Assembly (NCBI RefSeq): GCF_019059575.1 | Contig: NW_024882210.1 | Span: 1-64,000 of the forward strand | From: Amphibalanus amphitrite | Taxonomy: Eukaryota > Arthropoda > Thecostraca > Balanomorpha > Balanidae | Length of the DNA stretch: 64,000 bases | Direction of reading: 5' to 3' | Shown here: in pieces, positions 47,312 through 59,433 of the stretch | Layout: each line of letters starts with the position of its first letter | How positions within the stretch are numbered: position 1 is the stretch's first letter | Position numbers and translations under genes: made by a program | Notes under the pieces: generated by a model | What the model was told of the DNA's origin: nothing | The model's input: only the letters and a program-made list of their open reading frames with translations | The model's database searches: none

Positions 47312-50300
47312 ACCCTCGCCCGCCGAGGGGGAGGGGGGCCGGGGGTGACGACTGCCGCCCCCTTCCCCCATAGGGTCTTTTTCGCAATAGCTCCGAACAC
47401 GCTGGCGATAAAGAGAGATGAAACTTGGCATACGGGGCATTCCACGATAGATCGACGAAAGCCGTACACCCTCATATTTTATTTTTTGCTTAAAATTGGT
47501 CTAATGGCTTGTTATGGGCGGGGAAGCCAGCTGTGCCAAGGATTTTTTTTCTCCGAACAACTGTTTCCGAGATATAGCCTCAGGCAATTCCTGGAGGTCA
47601 CGCTGCAACCCTATGTTTGGCGGCTTTTAACTCAGAAACTATTGGTTTTCTATGGTAAAAACTTTATATGGTTCAACTTGCAATCAACCAGCAAACGTTT
47701 TGGCTATCCCGGATTTTCGATTTTTGAAAATTTTGATCACGTGACATCTTGATCTTTTTTTCGAAGAGTGACATTTATATTTTCCCAGCTGAAAGTCGCA
47801 ATTTTGTCTGATGACGATTAAAGCCTTATCAATTGTCATTCATATGCGACAATAAAAAAGTGGCTTTCGGCCTGCATCAGGTCTGCATCGGCCTGAGATC
47901 AGGTCATTTTTTGACCTGTCCTTTATAAGTCAATGGCAGAAATATCGGCTACCACCGAAACGCATCTGACCGGTTCAAATACTTTTGAATCATGTTGAGT
48001 TAGGCTATTATTGATGGAACTGGTGCAGCTTTGTATCAGTGACCCGCTGAAAGGTCATCCTCGGTCACGCGTTGAACACACAATAATTTTCCGTTTTTGG
48101 CTGTACCTTTTGATCTAATAAAGAAAGGGACGTAGAATAAGCACCAATCCGTTTGCTTTCACCTAGCGCCAGTTCGTTTTGAATCTCGATACCGATGACC
48201 TGAGGTCAGGTCAATTTCTTGACCACCCTATTATAAGTCAATTGGGGAAAAATCAGCTCCCTTATTTTTACACTAAAAAGCGTCAGAATTGCCTAATATA
48301 CCATGAGTGACTCCAAATGCGACTAACTTTGACTACCTTGAGACCTTTTTTGCTCTTGGTCAACTGTGACGTTGGTCTTGGGTCATGTGACGTTATTAAA
48401 GGTCACCAAATGTTTTTTTGCTAATAACTCCTTACAGGTTTGAGATACAGCCGCGCGGATAGGCTCATTGTGTTCAGCTCGTCATGGCCCATCGAATGAT
48501 ATATATGATGACCTTAAGGTCACGTGACCTAAGGTCAACTTTTGACCTTGACCCTTCGAGGTCAACATACACATGTTTCGATGCGGATCGACGAGAGGAT
48601 CACGATGGTGCTATTAGTTTGTTCCTAGCTGGGATACTTCGAAAGTTATTCGAGAAAAACTTCATATACATGTAGTGCCGCCATTTAGACTTTCTTTTTA
48701 CCCCTGTGACGTCATCTTTGACCTGACCTGAAAATGACCTGAGTAAAAATTGTAGACCTTATCCATGTGTACCCTGTGCCGTATACCGCTTGTCGCTATC
48801 TTGCTTTGTTCTCGAGATCTCGCTGTCGGTCCCGCTCGTAATAATGGGAAGGTCATAAAAATGACCTGACCTGAGGTCAACGCAGGCCGAAAGCCACTTT
48901 TTTATTATCGCATATGAATGACAATTGATAAGGCTTTAATCGTCATCAGACAAAATTGCGACTTTCAGTTAGGAAAATATCAAGGTCACTCTTCGAAAAA
49001 AGGTCAAGATGTCACGTGATCAAAATTTTCAAAAATCGAAAATCCGAGATAGCCAAAACGTTTTTTGGTTGATTGCGAGTTGAACCATATCAAGTTTTTA
49101 CCATAGAAAACCAATAGTTTCTGAGTTATAAGCCGTCAAACATAGGGTTGCAGCAGTGTCCTGATTTTCGTGAATTTGGGTGGAAACCCACACCCGAACA
49201 GATTCTCTTTGCGACGTCCCGGAAAGCCAAACGACGTCCCTGACAGATAAAAGTCGACAGGTATATCGAACACTAAAAGCAAACTAACAAAAAGAAATAT
49301 CACCTCTGTGGCCTAAAAACACAGCTATGCAAAATGATAATAAATATATCCCAAGGCCTCACAAACCCACTCTTATACTCAACTCCCGTTTCCTACACCG
49401 CTGGCAAGGCCATAGACCGCTGGCCAACCGCCCAACAGTAAACAACGCGGTTTTATTTTCGTTTTCTGTGCGTCAGATATGTATAGTTTTTTCCTTTATC
49501 ATGTGAAGGTAATAGCTGTCATATGAAGGAGAAAAGACGTTGGAATAGAGGGATCTGAGGACGTCGTTTTCCACTTTTCAGTTTTAGTAACTGTGCAGTG
49601 TATAGATAAAAATGAATCATGCGAATATATTACTTCGACATTTATCTATAAGCACACAACATACCTTTTGTATCAAATCACTGTAACATATTTAATTATT
49701 TTTTCCCCTCAGAAGGTCACAGTAACGGGGTAGCGCTGCCCCTTGAACCTACCCTTCAAAAGTAGTTAATTTTGCATATGTTGATAGTAGTTGGGGAAAA
49801 AGTTTGTGTTTGTTTATTTGAATTAAAATAAAGTTACCGAATTTCAACAGTTTTAATTAAAGTATGTCGTCCTTGGCTTAAAAATACACGTTATGTTGGG
49901 GACGTCGATTGACCTTGTCATTCCCATTAAATCGACGTCGGTACAAAACTGAAAAGTGCACAATGATTTCACATTTTTTCCAGCCAAGAAAAATTCAGCG
50001 TCTACCTTGGAGTTTTCTTAATTGAATTTCATAACAGGAAGCTATGGAAATTAATATTCCTAACTGTTTTCCACCTCTTTGTTTGGACGTCTGCTTTTTT
50101 ACGTCACTCCTCTTGCTCGATATAATATCCCTCTTATGACGTCAATATTTAGTGATAGCCGCTGGCTCTTGGGCTGATTTTTGTTGAAGCATATTTGTTA
50201 TTGACTTGTGTACGATCATGGACAAGAACTAGACATCTTCAAAGTGTTGTTTTGGTGTTTGTGGTGAATGATTGAAATTTATATTGTACTAGGGGTAAAC

Positions 50301-50690
50301 TGGCATTCCTTTGTGTTTATATATGATCCTTTGAGGTGCCTGCAGATGCTATTAGTCAAAATTGCTAGTGAAAATCGCTAATTTTAAGAGATTTAAGGGA
50401 TCTTCAGTGGCTGAGGCTCCGCACCGATATCGACGTCCTTTTGAAATACTGACGTCCTTGCGGCTTCAATCACACTCTCCTAAAAATAAATTTCAGGACA
50501 CTGGGTTGCAGCGTGACCTCCAGGAACTGCCCGAGGCTATATCTCGGATACCGTTGTTCGAAGAAAAAAATCCTTGCCACAGCTGGGTTCCCCGCCCATC
50601 ACAACCCATTAGACCAATTTTAAGCAAAAAATAAAATATGCGGGTGTAAATTTTAAGTTTTTTTGGTCGATCTATCGTGGAATGCCCCAT
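47312..50690. mobile_element. Long palindromic TTAA-type element, right end lost
   Basis: It begins CCCTCGCCCGCCGAGG right after the shared TTAA (47308-47311), so it inserted at the edge of the preceding element. Its halves are inverted repeats: 47440-47620 pairs with 50503-50690, and 47620-47890 pairs with 48880-49150. The middle (47900-48880) holds many AGGTCA motifs. Element 49155-50502 interrupts the right arm. Beyond 50690 the match stops, so the right terminus is missing. Confidence 0.65.
49155..50502. mobile_element. 1.35-kb insertion with 10-bp target duplication
   Basis: The termini AGTGTCCTGA and TCAGGACACT are inverted. GGGTTGCAGC is present directly outside both ends (49145-49154 and 50503-50512). 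The partner arm of the palindrome at about 47603-47612 holds the same sequence once, proving an insertion. A 9-10 bp duplication suggests a Mutator-like (MULE) element; no transposase is recognised. Confidence 0.7.
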
Positions 50691-50699
50691 TATACCTGA

Positions 50700-51530
50700 C
50701 CTTTGATTCAAGCTAAATCTTTTGACACCAACCGCATTTTCGGGTCAGTCACTGACCTATGGCGTCATAGACGAACCTCTGCACGGTCTTCAGATGTCGC
50801 AACTTCGTAACGCCCTCAGTGCCAGATGAGCAGAGGTCTCACAGCTTGTCTATCTCGTTTTTTTTTTCTTTCTAAAGGTCACATGAGGTCAGGTCGATCA
50901 CGTGACTTCACCATTATAAGTCAATGGGGAAAAATTATTCTGGCGTCGGGAACGATATCAAATTATCCCGCCCACACGGAATCGTGATATCATGCACTCC
51001 TTGCAAGTTAAGATGCTTTACTTTTGCATTGTTGATCTTGCATGGCGTCATTTATGACGTCACAAGGGTCATAAGTTATTCGTCAATAACCCCTGATCAA
51101 ATTGAGCTAGCGAGTCGGGAAAGACACCAATGGACTCTGGAGACTGGAAGGCCAGCCGAATCGAATGATATGCAACACCACCTCCTTCGACCAGCTTCGT
51201 GACTTTGAGGCTTCTGACCTGACCATGACCCGAGGTCAACACCTTAAGTTGACTTCACCCAAACAAAAAGTATACCATTCGACGCGCCTGTGCGAGACGA
51301 ACACGATGATGCCAAAATCGCGGCTCTGCGGCCGTTTTTTTGCGAAGTTATTTACCAAAAACCAAACCCGTACCTTGGGCCACTTGACCTGACCTCAGAG
51401 GTCACCGGTTGACCTGAGATCTTAAAATCAGGTATCAGTCGGTGCGTCTCGTAACGGCGCACAGGGTCGTTTCTTCCGCGATGCACTAGCTCCACCAGGG
51501 GACGCTCTAGCTCCACCATGCTTAAACTCA
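50700..51530. repeat. Dispersed repeat with intact TTAA target
   Basis: Second copy of the repeat at 30690-32218, uninterrupted at CACC-TTAA-GTTGAC (51241-51252). It serves as the unoccupied reference for the 30992-31875 insertion. It contains AGGTCA motifs and two near-copies of CTAGCTCCACCA at its right edge. Confidence 0.65.
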
Positions 51531-51584
51531 CGCTTCCAAAATCAGATTATAACTTTGTGACACGGGCGGTTTCGCGCCACTCAC

Positions 51585-51763
51585 CTGAACAGCGGCCACG
51601 ACTCCCTCGGCCTGTTCGAGCGCCTCGCGCATGAGCCGGATCTCCTCTCGGGCGGTGTCCAGCTGCTCGTGCAGCTGCTGGTTCTCCTGGAGGGCCTCCT
51701 CCAGCGCCTGCTGCCGGCTCTCGGCCAGCTGCCGCCAGTACTCCCCACTGGGCTCCTCGGCAG
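51585..51763 (-). CDS. GMNN: Geminin coiled-coil exon
   Basis: 59 codons between GCCGTGCAG|CT and GTTCAG|GTGAGT. It contains EYWRQLAESRQQALEEAL, QENQQLHEQL and EEIRLMREALEQAE, a heptad-patterned coiled coil matching YWKELAE, ALYEALKENEKLH and EIARLKKEN of vertebrate geminin. This helix dimerises and contacts CDT1. It stops at AAVQ, the point where the vertebrate protein continues with the rest of the zipper, so the end must come from another exon. Confidence 0.85.
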
Positions 51764-54700
51764 CTGCACGGCACACCCGCACACCACTTCACTTATACGG
51801 ACACACACCGCTTTACTCGTACAAACCTACACTCACGCCACCAAATGAAAACCGTGAGAAACTAGCTACACGCCAGATGGATCGCAACTAGTGTCGCCAC
51901 GCCAAAGCCGTAATCACCACGCCATATGTGGAAGGCTTTTGATGTCAATACATACATACATACATACATACATACATACATACATACATACATACATGCA
52001 TACATACATACAACTAAGCACGATAGCATATGTGACACTTAACCCGCGCCCCGTAGGGGGGGGGGGGCCGAAACGGCCCCTCCCTGTCCTTTTCGGTCGA
52101 TATCTCCTAAACGGCTGGAGATATCGCCACCAAACTTTCAGGACCCCTCCGGGCATCAATTTTACACATTGTGATCAAAAATTTTTCCAGAGGCTATGAT
52201 AGGTTGGCCACAAATGACGTCAGAGTGACGTCATGTTCTGTCATTTTCGACCGAAAAAAGACCTTCGCGAGAAGACCTGTCAGGACTACAGCTTTGAAGA
52301 TACAGAAAAATGATCAAGACATAAAAGGTGTAGAATTGACAGGGCTACAAAACTGCTATCTCGAATTTTTGAATTTTTTTAGTTTTGACCCCCAAAAACC
52401 AAAAAAGCATTTTTTTGGATATATTCGCCAAAAAATCCAAAAAGTTTTTTGAGTTTCGAAAAAACTGGAATATATGTGATAGTGCCTACCGTCTTCTATC
52501 TACATACCAAATTTCAGATCGATACCACGTTTTTTGGCCAAGTTATAGCGAAAAAACTGTTCAAAAATGATGACGTCAAATTTTCAAACTCAATTTTTGG
52601 CAATTCTAGAACTCGTAGAGCAAAACGAAGACCACCATTAGACTCCCCGTGACGAGCTGCATCGAATCGATACCCATTTTATGCAAAAATATCAACTTTG
52701 AAATTTGACCTAATTTGACCTGACCTTGACCTGACCTTCACAAAAACGTGACCTAGGCTGGCCCCAAAGGCTGCCTAACCCACATAATCGCATTTGTCAT
52801 GTAAAATGGACCATAAAACATGTATCACACGACACATTCATATTGTGACCCCCGGTGACCTGACCTCGCTGTGACCTGACCTGGTATCAGTGACCTCAGA
52901 TAGCAAGGTATGTGTTTGACGAACAATGTACCATCGATGGTTTTCAATAAATTACCAATTTACTCGCTTTCACAGCACATTTCTTGAATTGCCTGTGAAC
53001 GGTGAAAATCTGACCTTTGACCTGACCTGTGACGTCATCGGTTTGACCTAGGTCAATGAAATTTGGTCACAAGGTAGTTCCCGGGTGGGGCTATCGAACG
53101 CCGTTTGAATTTTGAAAATCGGCCGGTAACTTTCCGAGATCTTAGGGGGGGGGGGCCGAAACGGCCCCCCCCTACGGGTGGTAGGGTCCGCCGGTAGCCC
53201 TACGGGGCGCGGGTTAAGCGTAGGTACTATCAGCTTATTAGAAAAGCGAACGGTAGGTTGCGTCTGATTTTGCACAGAATATCTCTATTAGCATAATAAT
53301 GGTCTAGGTCATAAAGAGACCAGAATAGTATCAACTTCAACTAATTCATCCCCAAGTCGTTCATATCGATATAAACGCTGCGCTGTTACAACCAGCGACA
53401 AAAAGAGCCAAACAGATGTGAAAATAACTCCCAACCAACGTTAAGCCCTCAACGTCGTAGCTACGGTAGCTACTATCAGGCCGGAGCGAGCACAGTGGCC
53501 ACGCAGCCATGACACAGTGACCCAGTCCAGGTGGGCTTCTCACCGGCGCACATATCGGCCACCAGCCGGTCGACGGCCGACTCCTGGCCTCGCGGCGGCT
53601 CATCGGGATCGGTCTGAGTGCTCACGGTGCAGCGGGTGACCGGCCGGGCGGCAGGAGCGGCGCGCTCCTCAGCGGCCGTCTCCTCAAACACCCGGAGCCT
53701 GGTGACAGCAACGTACATCAGTTATCAGAGAATGCATGGCGCTCTAGCTAGGAAATGGTGGTAGGACAGTCTCCCAGGGTTCTGAAAGAAAGGTCTGCGG
53801 CCGGAATTCTGACTTGTCACTGATCATCAATACCTAACTGGCCCAGGGTATGTACTATAGTGCGACCTGGACAAAATGCAGCTGAATGCCTTCAAAAATC
53901 CACTCGTAAGCGGACTGCAGAAGACTTGGAGTTTTATCAGTGTCAAGATCTCAGATGCTGGACAATCTGGTGTGCGGGATGCTTTAACATATTAATCATG
54001 AAGTGTGTCAGGATAGGAGGAAAATGAGTTGCAGACACACGAGGGACCGATCATCACATGTTTAACTACAAAGCGGTGGTAGAAGAAATCAATTTCGAGA
54101 CACACCGTGGAGTATCAGACTCCCGAGAGCAAAAGCAGATTCGTGTTGCGCTCCGGTGTTCGACAGGTGTGATCAAAGTAAAGGTGTAACAATAATTTCA
54201 CATGACTGAGATGGTGTGTCGCTGGTGGGATCATCCATGGTCAGTTGAGGTCGGTGGGCAAAACAGATCATGCTCAGCTATGTGGCCATGGTAAACTTTG
54301 ACTTCAAAGTTCCCGCGAGCTCGGAATTTGACGATCAGTAAACAGATTAAGACACATTGAACAAGCTGTGTATGTATATGGTGGGCTCTGAATTCCTCAA
54401 TCTATCGACTAAAAAGAACTGAAAATAGCAGCTAGCACCCAACTATCCCTATCACAGTAGATGAAAGCAACATTTATTGTTGACCTGACCTGAGACTGAG
54501 AGGGTTTGACAGGTTTGACATTTGACAGGTAAAATGGGGTATCTTTCACTTGCAACATGACAAAGGATCTGTGAGTTCTATTGCTCAGTCATTGCATTAT
54601 TTGTAACGAAATGAAATACTACATAGGCTGACCCATAGTCCTGGGGAGTGCCCTTCTCCCCTGGACTGTCAACAATGATGAAATCATGAGGTGCCACCAA

Positions 54701-55667
54701 TGCTCCTTCCAAAATTTATACAACTAAGCATTGTTAAAGGCTCAGACAGATAACATTCAATGCTTATGTTTATGCCAAATGTTACATATATTAGATAGCA
54801 TGCCAAACAAACACAAACACATCTTACAGTTCACAAACAAATGCCAATACACATATGCATTTTAGAGGACAAAACTGGTATATATGTAGATGAAATCTGA
54901 CTCTGAATGGAGGGTTAGTAGGTTGTAGGTTGTAGATTTTGGGTTAGTAGCTTGTAGAATTAGATCTGTAGGTTGTAGGTTGGTAGGTCCAAGGTTGAAA
55001 GTTAGTTGGTAGGGTCAGGTCAGGTTAGATATGCTTTTTATCTTCACTGTACTTCATCTTCACGCTTACCAGCAAAAACTTGATCAGCATTACCTAAAAT
55101 ACAATGACCCGACACATCTAGAGAACAAACTGGTTAGGAACATGATTGTTTGCTACTTGTACTTACCCATGGTGTTTTCTGGGTTTCAGCAAAAGTGTGC
55201 TACTGGCATCATTTTGTGCCTGAAATGTAATGAGGATTTTACATGTCAACATCAGCAATAAAACACAAAAAAACATATTCTCTGTGCTGAACACATGACC
55301 AGCATTATTAAGTAGGTAAACAAATTCATCACATTTGTCCATACACTAGACAATGCTGAGTTCATTTGGCAAATTTAAAAAATAACAGTAGCTCAGTAAA
55401 ATAAGCAAGTATATGTACACTTAACAGTTTTCAGCTACCCATAATTCTCATCTTAAGACTCGACTGACTATAGGTACAAAATAAAATAAGTGATTATTTC
55501 TAATATAACCACTTACCAGTTTGTTGGTTTTGTTAGACAAAGGAGTTCTCCTAGAACTCTTAGTCATCTTCCCTTCCTTACTACTAGCTGGCAAAGCATT
55601 CTCATTTTGGACTTGCAGCTCCTTCATTGTATATTTTTTAACTCTCCCTCTGGACTTGAATCTGATT
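51585..55667 (-). CDS. GMNN: Geminin, DNA replication licensing inhibitor (four exons)
   Basis: Geminin binds CDT1 in the nucleus and blocks MCM loading until mitosis. Four minus-strand exons join with matching phases: 55667-55517 (enters in phase 2, leaves in phase 0), 55219-55167 (0 to 2), 53698-53544 (2 to 1), 51763-51585 (1 to 0). Donors are GTAAGT, GTAAGT, GTGAGA and GTGAGT. The first exon carries SSRRTPLSNKTNKL, with a destruction-box pattern RxxLxxxxN (RTPLSNKTN), as expected for APC/C-controlled geminin. The third has QESAVDRL, aligning with the segment before the coiled coil in vertebrate geminin. The fourth is the diagnostic coiled coil starting EYWRQLAE. Multicilin and GEMC1 share this coiled coil; the D-box favours geminin. 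The true start may be the Met in exon 1 (residue 14 of that exon) or lie in an upstream exon I could not find. Confidence 0.78.
51949..52013. repeat. (TACA)n microsatellite
   Basis: About 16 repeats of ACAT with one variant (ATGC), in the intron of the geminin gene beside a TTAA element. Confidence 0.97.
52043..53213. mobile_element. TTAA element, inverted sister copy
   Basis: 1171 bp with the same CCCGCGCCCCGTAGGG termini, flanked by TTAA (52039-52042 and 53214-53217). It is the reverse complement of 36165-37338 and nearly identical to it, so both moved recently relative to the other families here. AGGTCA clusters appear as TGACCT runs at about 52705-52745, 52855-52895 and 53008-53055. It lies in a geminin intron. 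Confidence 0.85.
53544..53698 (-). CDS. GMNN: Geminin exon upstream of the coiled coil
   Basis: 155 bases between CTGTCACCAG|G and GCCG|GTGAGA. It encodes LRVFEETAAEE, TVSTQTDPDEPPRGQES and VDRLVADMCA. Only one frame is open in phase with both neighbours. Composition is GC-rich like the coiled-coil exon and unlike the AT-rich introns. Confidence 0.72.
53699..55166. other. Geminin intron, low-complexity GTAGGTTG stretch
   Basis: AT-rich intron with no recognisable element. At 54910-55020 GTAGGTTGTAGGTT motifs repeat irregularly; a similar AACCTA-rich stretch occurs at 61235-61295. Confidence 0.5.
55167..55219 (-). CDS. GMNN: Geminin small exon
   Basis: 53 bases between CATTTCAG|GCAC and CATGG|GTAAGT. 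It encodes AQNDASSTLLLKPRKHH plus two bases of a Gly codon. It is needed to restore the frame between the exons on either side (phase 0 to 2), which is the main evidence; basic KPRKHH could be part of the nuclear-localisation region. Confidence 0.65.
55517..55667 (-). CDS. GMNN: Geminin N-terminal exon with destruction box
   Basis: 151 bases between GTGCATTTCAG|A and AAACTG|GTAAGT. It encodes basic KSRGRVKKYTMKEL and then KMTKSSRRTPLSNKTNKL. RTPLSNKTN fits RxxLxxxxN. The other two forward frames are closed by stops, so this phase is the only open one. Confidence 0.68.
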
Positions 55668-55930
55668 CTGAAATGCACAACTTTGTAATGATATTAAAGA
55701 ATCAAATATCTATGCCTATGCCTGGAAAACTTGGCTTTAAGTGGTGGGCTACCTACCCTCTTCTCAAGCTTCAAGTGGTGTCCCCTGGTCCTTGTAAGTA
55801 GGTAGGGTTGGGTCAGGTTAGATTATGTTTTGTTCTTATCTTCACACTTATGTAACATATTTGGATATAGAAGGTCAAAACATGCAAAAATATGCAAAAT
55901 TTATGCTTAAAAGGTTAATCAGACTTATTG

Positions 55931-55931
<1 letters not shown>

Positions 55932-56017
<86 letters not shown>

Positions 56018-56211
56018 ATATATATATAAATATATATATATATATTATATATATATATATATATATTATTATATATATATAATATATATATAAATATAAT
56101 ATATATATATTATTATATATATAATATAATAATATATAATAATATAAATATATATAAATATATAATATAAATATATATAATAATACATATATATATATAA
56201 TATATATATAT

Positions 56212-56288
<77 letters not shown>
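55932..56288. repeat. (TA)n microsatellite, left
   Basis: TA dinucleotides with TTAT and AATA interruptions. It directly abuts the left terminus of the 56289-59367 element. Confidence 0.97.
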
Positions 56289-56292
<4 letters not shown>

Positions 56293-57736
56293 TCGGTGAC
56301 ACACCAGGGAAATAAGCTAAAATTAGAGTGCTCTATTTATTGCTCCCGCTACTTCACCGTCTCCCATAGGGTCCTGTGTTGAGCTGGTGTCGAGGCTCTA
56401 AAAATGACGCCGATTTTTGCACCCTTCTCACGAAAATCGCTCGGACCGCCTGGAAACCAATTGTTCCGCTCTAAAAATTTCATGATCGACGGGAAAATGA
56501 ATGAGGAAAAGATTGGTCCTGAAATAATTCTGAACTCCCTGTAGAACATATCGAAATATGGCTGCAAACTAGGAGCATGTCAAAATCGACAAAACAATAC
56601 AAATAAACTTACCGGGATTTTTTTATTTTCCATGCATCTGTGTATGAAATCAGTCGGTTTTTCGGAAAGAGCATCTTCTGTTTAATAAATAATTCCACAA
56701 TTGCAATCGAGAAAAAAAAAACATTTCCACTGTGACAGCAGTTTTGGCATTGTGCCAGTAGTGTGGCGTTCGCGGTGCTGCGTGGTCGTCGGGACGGAGT
56801 CGTGAGTATTTTCGGTGTTTTAAATGGTTGATGGCCATTTGAACCAGCTTCATATTATTTCCTACAAATTTTTGCATCAAATTATTGCTTTGAAAGACCA
56901 TTGAAACCCCTTATCTCTTCATGAAACACGATCATATTCATCGCCGACGAAAATGGCGCGGGACTCCATGTGCATTCCGATCGAAATAAATCGTAAATTA
57001 AATAATATTCGATGATAAGTATCATATTCTAGTGACACATTTTCATAAAATAAGGCATAAACTTTGCAAGGAAGTCAACATTGGATAATTGGATTCTTAT
57101 TTTGCTCACATATCCTTGTAGTAGTCAAATGGCTCAATTGTTAGATAGATGTAAGTATATGTTTTGGCTTGATGTTTGCTGTGAAACCACCCAGCCACTT
57201 GCTGGTTGAGTGGTTTTCTGATAATTACCTGATAATCATTTCTCCTTTTCCTTAAAAGAAACTAAAATTCCTTTCAAAGTAATCCATTTTAAGGAATGGC
57301 GGCTTGCTCATTGGCATTTCATGTTCTTGTTTTGTTATTGCTGGCAGTATTTTCATACAAAAATGCAATATGAATTTTTTGCAATAATAAAACCTAAGAC
57401 AAACTTAGTTAATGCGTCAATCAAACACCCAACAGAAAGATTGTGAGTCCTTGTAACGTGAAGTATAATATTCTATGAATGTGTTATATAGAATATGCCT
57501 AATATTAAATTAATTATTATTTGATACTGATCGCTGAGCAGGTGAATTATGCCTCAATATAATTTCATTTTCTGGTTTTGAAATAGCCGGCAGTATTTTA
57601 CTTCAACAAATGTAATATACATGGAATACATGTTGTTATGTTACCTATGTTAAAAGTTTAATAACAGCCAACAGAAGGAGCTGTTTCAGCAGATAATGTT
57701 TGTACCTTATGCATTACCTTTCTTTTCTGCAGGACC

Positions 57737-57886
57737 ATGCTTCCGCTGGGTGGTCGACATTTGCCTCCTGAAGAAGTTGAGCAACATGAAGACCACCAGA
57801 TGAGGTGTCTGCAGTTCATGTGGAACTCTGCAGACTACAAGTGTTATGCCAACCACAACCAAAGTGCTGTGATCATGGAGGCATGA
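57737..57886 (+). CDS. Possible small ORF on a spliced transcript
   Basis: After TTTCTTTTCTGCAG (acceptor ending at 57732) comes GACCATG and a 49-codon frame starting MLPLGGRHLPPEEVEQ, with CLQFMWNSADYKCYANH later. A likely upstream exon ends GGAGTC|GTGAGT at 56801 and has no ATG, so it would be 5' UTR. AATAAA lies at 58346-58351. I do not recognise the protein; the transcript may instead be non-coding or use another frame. It lies inside the TA-flanked element, so it could be element-borne. Confidence 0.3.
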   Translation: MLPLGGRHLPPEEVEQHEDHQMRCLQFMWNSADYKCYANHNQSAVIMEA

Positions 57887-58345
57887 ACCTCATGACAACA
57901 CTTCAGATTTGCAGTTGAACCAAAGTGTGATTCAAACCACCTGTGGCATCTCACTCAGTGTGTGAACAGTGTGATTATTGTGCAGTGTTCAGCTGCAACT
58001 AAGACATTTATTAGTGACTTGTTTTGCAATTAGCCACCAAAAGCATTTTTGGGCTGGCTGCTGTAATTTGTTGTGCACTGCGCAATAGTGGTAGTGTTTT
58101 GTCACTTGTCAAGTTGTCAGTTGTGCATGTTGCATGTTTCTCTTCCCTCGGCCCTCATTATCAGTTAAGTGGTGAATTGGCATCACTCAGTCTCCCCAGA
58201 TCTGCATTGACTGTCTGTCAACCACCTAACTTGAGATGGTATTTGCTAATAGTGTCAGAAAAGAAGTGATTGTAGACATTTTTAGGAATATGAGCTCCGT
58301 TTCATGCGTGTTCCAGTGGTCATTTTGTCACATGTCCCATAGTGT

Positions 58346-58351
58346 AATAAA
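58346..58351 (+). terminator. Possible polyadenylation signal
   Basis: AATAAA about 460 bases after the stop of the 57737-57886 frame, in otherwise featureless sequence. Confidence 0.3.
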
Positions 58352-59363
58352 TGGAAACTGTTGTTCCCTTTTGAAGGTACTCGCGGATGCAGAAAGCGTT
58401 GGGCCTAATTATTAAACGCACCCTCCTATCAGCGACGCACGAAATCGACAAATATCATCCTTTTTAGAACAGGAGGAAACGGAAACTTGTGAACATAGCT
58501 GTACCTACAACAGTGCATAAGGAATTGAAATTCTGGGAGTTTTTGAAATTCGGAGAAACTCAAGTTGTCGACAGGTATGCCCCCGCCCCCCTTGCACGTC
58601 AAAGACCGCCTAAAAAACAAACGCCTACAAATGAAGGCAGTATTCGTATGTTCGTTGTAATTGCAGCACCCTGGCAACATGTATTGCGGTCCGATGGCGA
58701 ATTACACTCGTGCTCAAAAACTATGCCGGTAACTGCCAATGGGTATATAGGGCCTTGTGCCAATGCACTTAGGAGTTAGGTCATAGGTGAGGAGAGGAAG
58801 GGTTATGTCATATGTCAACATCATAGAAATGGCTTTATCTGAGCTGTGCCTATTGTACATAATTCAACCAATCTATGCATTTCGTTTCTTGCAATCTACT
58901 CATGCTTTCACTCCAGCTTCAGAGTAATCATCCCATATTGTACGTCTTAAGATATTGATTTCTATGGCGGTTTGCAATTACTAGCCACGTCTCACCTCAG
59001 TTTGGTGGCCCCGCATCGGCCCACTCGGCCGCTCTAAAATTGACTTACGGAGGAGGATGGTGGCTTTTATTTTAGCTTCTCCGCCGACTGCGGGGAGCGC
59101 CGTCGCCGAGGTAGGAGCAATAATTAGCTTATGTTTGGGACTAATTTCCACGCTTAATTAACATTTTAATGTTATGTTAATTAATTCATGTTAATCTTTG
59201 ACGCATTCTCTTTCTATTGATACCATCCACCGGTCTGAGAATTACTGCCTTGCTGCGTAAGGGCCGATAAAAGATCACGCTTTTAGGGGTATCTCTTCAA
59301 CATGGGGCAGGAGCAATAAATAGAGCGCTCTAATTTTAGCTTATTTCCCTGGTATGTCACCAA

Positions 59364-59367
<4 letters not shown>

Positions 59368-59431
<64 letters not shown>
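59368..59431. repeat. (TA)n microsatellite, right
   Basis: An uninterrupted TA run touching the right terminus of the element ending at 59367; the counterpart of the left (TA)n. Confidence 0.97.

Positions 59432-59433
<2 letters not shown>

Larger units (their letters stand above)
56289..59367. mobile_element. 3.1-kb element with 60-bp inverted termini, TA-flanked
   Basis: The left end TCAGTCGGTGACACACCAGG and the complement of the right end, TCAGTTGGTGACATACCAGG, match over about 61 bp with four differences. Both ends are bordered by TA within (TA)n runs. TA flanks and CAGT ends suggest the Tc1/mariner class, although the length is about double the usual. No transposase is recognised; a small spliced ORF (57737-57886) lies inside. 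Confidence 0.75.

Noticed and set aside
51528-51584. Read-through C-terminus of geminin (VSGAKPP...)
   Set aside because: CAG|GTGAGT at 51585 is an ideal splice donor at the point where vertebrate geminin continues with coiled coil, so the following codons are intronic.
55740-55810. Candidate further upstream geminin exon on the minus strand (donor GTAGGT near 55757)
   Set aside because: Its open frame would leave in phase 0, which does not fit the phase-2 entry of the exon at 55667.
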